Below are positions 57,580 to 64,000 of a stretch of DNA of 64,000 bases, in pieces. The position numbers and the translations under genes were made by a program. The DNA is taken from positions 1-64,000 of the forward strand of contig CAWFJG010000001.1 of assembly GCA_963816065.1 (NCBI GenBank), in the 5' to 3' direction. Position 1 is the first letter of the stretch; each line of letters starts with the position of its first letter. The notes beneath the pieces are model-generated. The model searched no databases and was not told where the DNA came from. It was given only the letters and a program-made list of their open reading frames with translations. This DNA is from Roseiarcus sp963816065 (GTDB taxonomy: Bacteria > Pseudomonadota > Alphaproteobacteria > Rhizobiales > Beijerinckiaceae).

Positions 57580-58518
57580 GCTGGTTGACACTATCGCCGT
57601 GCTCATGGCTATATCACAATGCTGGAACGCGCGTATGAGGTGCAGAAACGGACTGGCGCCCAAGATGATAAACATGGCTGGAAGCATGAACAGCACCATC
57701 GGAACGATCAGTTTCGCGCCCAACTTGTGCGCTCTTTCTTCCAGCTTGATGATCGAGTCTCGCCGGAGTTCGTCGGCGATCGCGCGCAGAGCCTGGCTCA
57801 ACGGCGTCCCGAATTGCAGGCTCTGGCTCATCATGGCGCCGAACCGGCGCATTCCATCCGAGGTCGCTCCCAGTTTCTCGAACGCGTCGCGGCGGTTGGG
57901 CAGGATCCGGAGATCGTCGAGAAGACTGGTCAGGACCCGGGCCATGGCGGGATTGGTCCGGTTCATTTCTTCCGCCACGCGTTCCAGCGCGCTTTCCAGG
58001 CCCATGCCCGCTTCGCTGCACACAACCAGCAAATCGATGGCGTCCGGCGTGCCTTTCCGAACCGCGGCGGCAAAACGCCGTTTCAGCCACGACAGGAGCA
58101 ATCGCGGCCCCATGATCCCGATCACCACGCCGAACAGCGCGAAGATCAACAGGTCGATCGGCGGCTTCCCCAAGAACTCCCCGATGAACACGGCAATCGA
58201 GCGGGAAAGCCGCCATGCTGACGATCTTGACGCCGATCCAGATCGGCAAGGTTCGATGAGGATTGAAACCTGACGAATGAACGATCGCCTTCAGTTGCTC
58301 CAGATCGTCGTCGGAGTAGAAGCGGCGATAGCGCATGCCGAGCGCCGACAGCCAATTCGTCATGCTCGGGCAAGGGGGCTGGCCGGCTCGGCATGCCCAT
58401 CACGGCCTTCTCGACCCGCAGGGTCAAGCGCGCGAACGTGGAGTTCGTGAAGGATCAACACCAAGGTCGCCGTCGCCGATGCTATGGCGAGGGCCGCCAA
58501 ACTGAGACCAGACGTCAT
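57580..58518 (-). CDS. tadC: Tad pilus inner-membrane platform protein TadC, frameshifted
   Basis: The start at 58518 overlaps the tadB stop (ATGA) and gives LSLAALAIASATATLVLILHELHVRAL. Frame breaks at about 58440, 58370 and 58205 connect to RYRRFYSDDDLEQLKAIVHSSGFNPHRTLPIWIGVKI and then to LLIFALFGVVIGIMGPRLLLSWLKRRFAAAVRKGTPDAIDLLVVCSEAGMGLESALERVAEEM ... MSQSLQFGTPLSQALRAIADELR, the GspF/T2SSF core. LIVPMVLFMLPAMFIILGASPFLHLIRAF is the normal C-terminus; the open frame runs on to 57412 through non-homologous sequence, so the true stop near 57,580 is probably masked by an indel. Confidence 0.82.
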
Positions 58519-59448
58519 AGCGCCGTCTCCCTTCTGACCATCCAGCGGATCACCAGAGTCCCGACAATCACGGACGCTGCCGCATAGGCCAGCAGCTTTC
58601 TTCCGATCGGATCAGTGAACAGGAGGTCAACCGTCGACGGATTGACCAGGTATAGCAGCCCACCGACAACGACGGGCGCCACGAGACAGCGCGCGCGAGG
58701 AAAAGATCACTTCTCCCGCCAGAGCCTTGGCGCGAGCCGCCAACGTAACGCGCTGACGCACAGTGTCCGCCAGAGTCTGCAAGGTTTCGGCCAGGCCGCC
58801 GCCGGACTTCATCTGGACGCCGAGCGTCACGGCAAAGAAGCCATATTCCGCCACTTCCGTTCGCCGATAGACGCCCTCGATGGCCTCCTCCGGAGGTCTG
58901 CCGAGCGCCAGTTCGCTGCATACCAGGGCAAATTGCCCGGCCGTCGGTTGCGGCATCTCGCGCGCGATGGTGCGAAACGCTTCGTTGACAGGCAGGCCGG
59001 ACCGAACCGCGCTCGTCACCATTTCGATGGCGTCGGGAAGCTGGCGAAACAGGGCGTCCGCAAGGCGACGGCGCTGCCAGCCAAACAGGCCCCGCACCAC
59101 CATGACCGCCACAACGAGCGCCGCGAGCGACACGTAGAGGATTGGAAATTGCAGGAAGCCGTTGGCGTAAAACACAGCCGCGGCGGCGATGGCGCCGGCA
59201 AGCAGCACATAGCCGGGACGAAAATAGTAGGCGCTTCCTGCCTTGTAGTTGGCCAGGCCATGCAGAAAGCGCCACCGGGACTTGATCTGTGCTCGGCGAA
59301 TCGAGGGGACGCTCTCCGCGTGCGCGGTCGACAGGGCCATCGCCACGTGACGATCGATGCGCCTTTGTCGAGCGTCGAGGACCAGCGTCAGGGCCGCTGC
59401 GCCGATCAGCAGCAGAGAACGATAATGATCGAGAAACTGCTGCATCAT
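58515..59448 (-). CDS. tadB: Tad pilus inner-membrane platform protein TadB, one frameshift
   Basis: The start at 59448 (MMQQFLDHYRSLLLIGAAALTLVLDARQRR) follows the repeat region and fits TadB. The GspF core reads ALFRQLPDAIEMVTSAVRSGLPVNEAFRTIAREMPQPTAGQFALVCSELALGRPPEEAIEGVYRRTEVAEYGFFAVTLGVQMKSGGGLAETLQTLADTVRQR. A shift at about 58690 restores the last membrane segments (VVVGGLLYLVNPSTVDLLF, LLAYAAASVIVGTLVIRWMV) and a TGA at 58515-58517 overlapping tadC. With TadC it forms the platform driven by CpaF. Confidence 0.86.
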
Positions 59449-59479
59449 AACCCCCAAGCCGGGGTCGAAGGGCGCCAAG

Positions 59480-59673
59480 CCCCCCTTCCCCAGCTTTGCT
59501 GGGGAAGGTGTCGGGCGAAGCCCGACGGATGGGGTGTGGAAAGCAGGTCTCCGCCCCCGTCGGATCGCGACGCGGTTTGTGCAACGCAATTCGCGTCTAA
59601 GCGGCGGGCCACACCCCATCCGTCGCCTTCGGCGACACCTTCCCCGGCCTTCGCCGGAGAAGGGGGCGCCCGC
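59480..59673. repeat. BIME-like inverted repeat pair between cpaF and tadB
   Basis: CCTTCCCCAGCTTTGCTGGGGAAGG ... GACGGATGGGGTGTGG at 59484-59539 is followed by the inverted arm CCACACCCCATCCGTC ... CCTTCCCCGGC at 59609-59664. A partial third arm (AGCTTTGCTGGGGAAGGTGG) at 59703-59722 lies inside the 3' vicinity of cpaF. The same family is found at 62384-62563. Confidence 0.75.
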
Positions 59674-59749
59674 CCGGCACCCGAGATGTGTGCATCCCGT
59701 AGCAGCTTTGCTGGGGAAGGTGGTGCGCCGGCTCGTCGGGAGCTAAGCA

Positions 59750-61131
59750 TCAGAGTTGCCGCATCGCTTCGGCCCACGCCCGATCGAGCCCGTAATAGGC
59801 AAGACGGCTCTTGAATTTCGGAACGGCCTGGGTGGACCTGTAGGCGCCCGTTATCCGTCCGTGGACGTCCTCCTCCTTGAACTCGAACAGCGGCGATGTC
59901 GTTGGTGGTGATCACGTCGCCTTCCATGGCCGACCACCTCGCGTGATCTGGACGATGCGACGCTGGCCATCGCGCATGCGTTCGACGTGCACGATCAGGT
60001 CCAGCGCGCGCGACGATCTGGAAGCGAATGGCGCGCGAAGGCAGATTGACCTGGCCCATCTGCACCATGTTCTCGATGCGGGTCAGGGCGTCGCGGGCGC
60101 TGTTGGCGTGCACGGTGGAGATCGAGCCGTCATGGCCGGTGTTCATCGCCTGCAGCATGTCGAACGCTTCGGCGCCGCGCACCTCGCCCACGATGATCCG
60201 GTCGGGCCGCATGCGCAGAGCGTTCCACACCAGATCGCGCTGCGTGACCTGCCCCGTGCCTTCGAGGCTGGGCGGCCGGGTCTCCAGGCGTGATCACGTG
60301 CGGCTGCTGCAAGCTGCAATTCCGCCGCATCCTCGATGGTGACGATGCGTTCGCTGTGATCGATGAATTGGCTCATGGCGTTCAGCAGCGTGGTCTTGCC
60401 GGAGCCGGTGCCGCCGGAGACCAGAATGTTGAGCCGGGACCGGGCGGCGATCTCCAGCAAGTCGCCCGATCGCCGGGGTCATCGTGCCGTTTGCGATCAT
60501 TCCGGCGATATCGTAGACGATGGCTGGGAAACTTGCGGATGGAGATGCAGGGGCTATGGATCGCCAGCGGCGGGAAGATGATGTTGACCCGGCTGCCGTC
60601 CGGCAAGCGGCAATCCACCATCGGACTGGATTCGTCGATGCGCCGTCCGACCCGCGCTGCAATCTTCTGCGCCACCGACTGCGATGTGATCGTTGTCGCG
60701 GAAGCGGACCGCGACCCGCTCCAGCTTGCCCTGCGCGCTCGACATAGACGTTGCTGGGCCCGTTGACCATGACATCGTTGATCGAATCGTCCAGCAGCAG
60801 CGGGCGGAGCGGGCCGTAGCCGGTCATGTCGTTGGCAAGCTCGTCCGCCAGTTGAAGCTGCTCGCGGCCTGACAGTTCGAGCCGGTCCTGGTTGGCGATG
60901 GCGTGGATGATTTCCTCGATCTGCCGCCGAAGCACCTCGCGCGAAACGGTCGCGGCGACGGACGGCTCGATCTGCTCGATCACCCGTTCGCGCAGCGAAG
61001 CCGACATCACGGGCTTTTCGAGTGGCGACGACGGTGCGGGCTGCCGCGCGGGAGGCTCGTTACGCCCCGGCGCCAGGTCCGGCGAAGGGATCGCGGGCGC
61101 CGTAGCGCCCGAGCTTGCCAAAGGTTTTCAT
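59750..61131 (-). CDS. cpaF: Tad pilus assembly ATPase CpaF (TadA), heavily frameshifted
   Basis: The start ATG at 61131 overlaps the cpaE stop (ATGA). All landmarks of the CpaF family are present in order but in alternating frames: LRERVIEQIEPSVAATVSREVLRRQIEEII, LANDMTGYGPLRPLLLDDSINDVMVNGP, ARVGRRIDESSPMVDCRLPDGSRVNIIFPPLAI, SRLNILVSGGTGSGKTTLLNAMSQFI (Walker A), RIVTIEDAAELQL, LRMRPDRIIVGEVRGAEAFDMLQAMNTGHDGSISTVHANSARDALTRIENM (Walker B and His box), ending KFKSRLAYYGLDRAWAEAMRQL. At least seven single-base breaks lie between 59,890 and 61,100. The enzyme is a secretion ATPase that powers pilus extension. The protein motifs are intact, so errors are more likely than decay. Confidence 0.85.
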
Positions 61132-62333
61132 CGGCCGAACAGCCTGCTGAACCAGCCCTTTTGTTCGTCGCCGACCGCCGCGATCTCCCGGACGATCGGC
61201 GCGAGGTAGCGCCGCAGCTTCGGCACGTGCTTCAGCGCCGGAATGCCGAGATTGACCGCCTGGGTCATCCCCTTGCCGAGATCGGGAATGACCATGTCCG
61301 GCGTTCCGCCCAGCGCCGTGGCGATCGTCGCCAGGGGCAGGCCGCCGGCGCGATTGGCGCGATTGAGCAAGGTGAACACGCGGTTCTTGCCGGCGATGGC
61401 GGTCACCATCGTGCGCAGCGCATGGGCGTTGCGCAGCCCGGTCACTTCCGCTTCCAGCAGCACCAGCACGTGGCGGGAGAGCGCGATCACCGGATGGATG
61501 GCCGGCGCCAGCGGCATCGGCACATCGACCACGACGTAGCTGAACCGCTGACGCAGCAGGCCCAGCACATGCCTCACGCCCGCTTCGGTGATGCTCGAGG
61601 GTCGCATCCAGGTCCTCGTCGGCGGAAATCAGCCGAACGCGCTCGTTGATGTCGATGGCCGCGCGCTCGAGGAACAAGCGTGTCCGCCCGCATCGGGTTT
61701 TCCAGAGCGATGCGCAAGCCCGGCCCGGGCCGGACGCCCAGCATCACCGCGGCCTCGCCGCCCTGGAGATTGAGGTCGAGCAGCGCGACCTTGGCCTTGG
61801 TCGTCTCGGCCAGTTGCAGCGCGAGATTGATGGCGATGCTGGTGGCTCCGGCGCCGCCCTGGGCGCCGCAGATCGAGATCACATGGCCGCCGCGATCCGC
61901 CGGATCGGGCCCCGCGTCGCCGAGCAGCTTCGGGCGCAATTGGGTCTGGACCAGATCGCGCGTGAGCGGCTTCGGCAGGTATTCGCTCAGGCCAAGCTCC
62001 ATCAGCGCGCGATAGAACGCGATGTCCGTGTTGTCGCCGATCAGCCCCACCTGCACATCGGCCGGGCAGACGCGCGACAAGCCGTTCCAGTTCGGTGAAC
62101 GGATCGGCGATTTCGCTGATGTCGGCCACCAACGCGAGGAAATCGGTGTCGGTTTCGAGCATCCGGATGGCGTTGCGGATCGTGCCGCGCTTGACCTCGA
62201 GGTTGCTGCCTTCGAGGCCTGTGCGCAACGCCGCCGCGCTGAGGTCGTCATTGACGAAACAGACGACCCGGTTGCGCGTCACGGCAGACGGCGTGTCTTC
62301 GGGCGGACTGACGACTGCAACGTTGACGCTCAT
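61128..62333 (-). CDS. cpaE: Tad pilus assembly protein CpaE (TadZ), frameshifted
   Basis: The N-terminal receiver-like domain (VVCFVNDDLSAAALRTGLEGSNLEVKRGTI, DFLALVADISEIADPFTELERL) breaks at about 62075 into VQVGLIGDNTDIAFYRALMELGLSEYLPKPLTRDLV. The ParA/MinD-like ATPase domain has the deviant Walker A GAQGGAGATSIAINLALQLA and LLDLNLQGGEAAVMLG. Further breaks at about 61,690 and 61,600 lead to FSYVVVDVPMPLAPAIHPVIALSRHVLVLLEAEVTGLRNAHAL and the end WFSRLFGR. It positions the Tad machinery at the cell pole. Confidence 0.85.
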
Positions 62334-62383
62334 AAGTGCTTCCCCGACAACTTGTATTCACCCATCTCGGATCGCCGCGCGGA

Positions 62384-62563
62384 CCCTTCCCCAGCTCGCT
62401 GGGGAAGGTGGCCCGAAGGGCCGGATGGGGTGTGGCCCGCTGCTAGGATGCCAAACGGCTTGCACGACCGTCGCCGCGAACCTTCGTCGGACCCCATCTG
62501 CTTTCCACACCCCATCCGTCGCCTTCGCCGACACCTTCCCCGCTTCGCGGAGAAGGGGGCGCC
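62384..62563. repeat. BIME-like inverted repeat pair between cpaB and cpaE
   Basis: CCTTCCCCAGCTCGCTGGGG with CCGGATGGGGTGTGG at 62385-62435 and the inverted arm CCACACCCCATCCGTC with CCTTCCCCGCTTCGCGGAG at 62505-62553 enclose about 70 bp of unrelated sequence. It is the same family as 59480-59673. Confidence 0.75.
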
Positions 62564-62569
62564 ATGACG

Positions 62570-63531
62570 TTATTCCCTGCCCTTATCAGCGCTCAAATCG
62601 CCACTGTCCCACCTTGGCCAGCGACCTCCCCGGGCCGATCGCAACCAGACGGGGGCCACGCCCGCCGGATCGTGCTTCTTGACCGAGTATTCCTTCGGCT
62701 TGTCGCCGCCATAGACCACCACCGTCGCGCTCTCGTTGGCGATCGCGCTCTGGCGGGCGATCTCCGGCGACACGTCGCAGCCGAACATCGTGCCGGCGTC
62801 GCGGGTTTGCTCGTGTTCGACCGCGGCCCGGATGGCCAGCGACAGCTTTCCGAGATCCTTGGCGACGGCGATCGTCTTCACCTGCTCCGGCGGAAGCTGC
62901 AACGACACCGAGCGGGTTTCCTTGCCGGCGGCGGCATTATTGTCCTTATTGTCTTTGGCGCCCTGCACGATGTCCTGGTCGATCGCAATGATCCGGACGT
63001 TGTGAAGAACGACTTCGCTGAGCGAGCGATGGGCGGCGTCCGCCTTGTCGCTCGACCTGGGTCAACACGACGTCGACGTCATCGCCCGGCCAGATCAGGC
63101 CCGAGACGCCGGACTCCGTGTCGACCTTGATGCTGATGGCGCGGGTGTCCGGCGCGAGCACGCTGGCGAGAAAGCCCCGATCGCGCGGACGCAACACGTC
63201 TTCCGAGGTGATCGGACTGCCGGCGTCGACGAACTGGCGCACCAGCGAACCGCGCAGCCCGGTCCTGGCGTCGGCCGTATCGAGGATCGCCCCCGACGGA
63301 ACGAGGCTGGGCTGCGCGGAGCGGACGGCGAAATCTTCGTCGCGCGCCAAGGTGCCCGCCGGCAGCGGATCGCGCCGCGACAAGGTACCCCGTCGTGACG
63401 GGCGCCGGAGCGGTGGTGTCCGCCACCTGCGCGACCGGCTTCGGCAGGTAGGCGTTGTAGGCGATCATCCCCAGCGCGGCGGTCGCCAGCACCAGCACCA
63501 TGATGATCGAGAGACGCAAAGCAGACGGCAT
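62570..63531 (-). CDS. cpaB: Tad pilus assembly protein CpaB (RcpC), frameshifted
   Basis: The start at 63531 gives MPSALRLSIIMVLVLATAALGMIAYNAYLP, the membrane anchor of CpaB. After a break at about 63,385 the SAF domain follows (RRDPLPAGTLARDEDF, SLVRQFVDAGSPITSEDVLRPRDRGFLASVLAPDTRAISIKVDTESGVSGLIWPGDDVDVVLTQ). A second break at about 63,050 leads to VVLHNVRIIAIDQDI and the RcpC/CpaB domain (TRSVSLQLPPEQVKTIAVAKDLGKLSLAIRA). SAF domains may bind peptidoglycan or pilus-associated glycans. Confidence 0.85.
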
Positions 63532-63532
63532 G

Positions 63533-64000
63533 TCAGAACCCCGTGGCTGAGAAGCAGTCCAGATCCCGCCGCAGGCGATCGCGGCCCCGTAAGGCAGCGG
63601 CGCGCGCCGCACATGGCGCCAACGCTCGACCGCGGTAGACGCGGCGCAGGAGCGACGATCCGGCGGGCGCTGGCCCGGGATGGGGCAGGAGACGCATCAT
63701 CAGATGCGCCATGCGCAAGAACGCCGCCGGCCAGCGCGGTGACGGTCAACAATTGCACGACGCCCGTGAACGGCAGGCCGATCGCCAGGGCGATCAGCAG
63801 CTTGACGTCGCCGCCGCCGATCGCGCCCCGCTGGTAGAGGACGAGCAGCAGCAGAAACAGGATGGTCGCGGCGACCAGAGATTCGGCGAGATGGGTCGGA
63901 CCGGCGAACTGGCCGAGCGATCCCGAGCAGCGCCAGCGTCAGGCAAATCTCGTTAGGATCAGGCGTGTCGCGATATCGATCATCGCGACATAGAGCAGCA
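63533..64000 (-). CDS. cpaA: Prepilin peptidase CpaA, partial at the window edge, frameshifted
   Basis: The 5' part lies outside the window. Visible motifs are LLYVAMIDIATRLI followed by an out-of-frame NEICL (together the conserved D..TxxIPN), then SLVAATILFLLLLVLYQRGAIGGGDVKLLIALAIGL, which carries the second catalytic Asp in GGGDVK, and AHLMMRLLPHPGPAPAG. At least three breaks occur (about 63,955, 63,920 and 63,705). CpaA is an aspartic membrane peptidase that cleaves and matures the Flp prepilin. The stop is taken as the TGA overlapping the cpaB start. Confidence 0.75.

Noticed and set aside
57412..57580. A C-terminal extension of TadC of about 57 residues
   Set aside because: It has no similarity to TadC, follows the normal family end and runs through intergenic repeat-like sequence (CGTCATTGCGAGC); it is read-through caused by a masked stop.

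Overview
The window is high-GC DNA from an alphaproteobacterium, most likely of the order Hyphomicrobiales (Rhizobiales; Beijerinckiaceae/Methylocystaceae-like). This rests on a PPi-type phosphofructokinase, two DUF29 proteins, PEP-CTERM proteins, an FCD-type GntR regulator, a Tad pilus locus, ATGA start-stop couplings and a tRNA-Gln of alphaproteobacterial type. The genus cannot be fixed from the sequence alone.

Layout. 1-2.8 kb: a redox pair on the minus strand, a Tat-exported nitroreductase followed by a ferric-reductase-like flavocytochrome fused to a tetraheme cytochrome c domain, with an FNR/FixK-like site upstream. 2.85-3.94 kb: IS200-end remnants and a truncated IS630. 4.1-6.0 kb: a PEP-CTERM protein and a PHB-depolymerase-type esterase. 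6.1-8.9 kb: modCBA molybdate uptake with a divergent molbindin fragment. 9.2-17 kb: porin, AsmA/YhdP-like protein, peroxiredoxin, M23 peptidase. 17-19.7 kb: Na+/H+ antiporter converging on pfp. 20.7-28.2 kb: GntR regulator, palindromic operator, five-gene LIV-type ABC transporter, hydantoin racemase and a convergent intradiol dioxygenase. 28.4-37.6 kb: accessory region with a GT87-like gene split by an IS1634-type element, a DUF4214-methyltransferase, a TIR-NB-ARC-TPR protein and repeat-rich secreted proteins. 38-41 kb: a ribose/fructose-type sugar ABC transporter. 41-47.4 kb: two DUF29 paralogues bracketing a 1151-residue secreted protein, then a second PEP-CTERM protein. 47.6-52 kb: dnaE, tRNA-Gln and a complete IS200. 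52-64 kb: a Tad/Flp pilus locus on the minus strand, with cpaC placed after tadD; it runs off the right edge inside cpaA.

A strong theme is single-base frameshifts in otherwise perfectly conserved genes. They are dense in 17-19.7 kb and 52-64 kb, and absent from long stretches such as 20.7-28.2, 31.8-36, 41.9-45.4 and 47.6-51.1 kb. Protein conservation resumes immediately in another frame each time, and the tRNA-Gln anticodon loop also has one extra base. I read most of these as sequence errors rather than true gene decay. Frameshifted genes are therefore annotated across their full inferred span, with the break positions given.

No clear-cut new multi-gene system is evident. The best candidates for new biology are the flavocytochrome/tetraheme fusion with its periplasmic nitroreductase, and the stand-alone TIR-NB-ARC-TPR protein.
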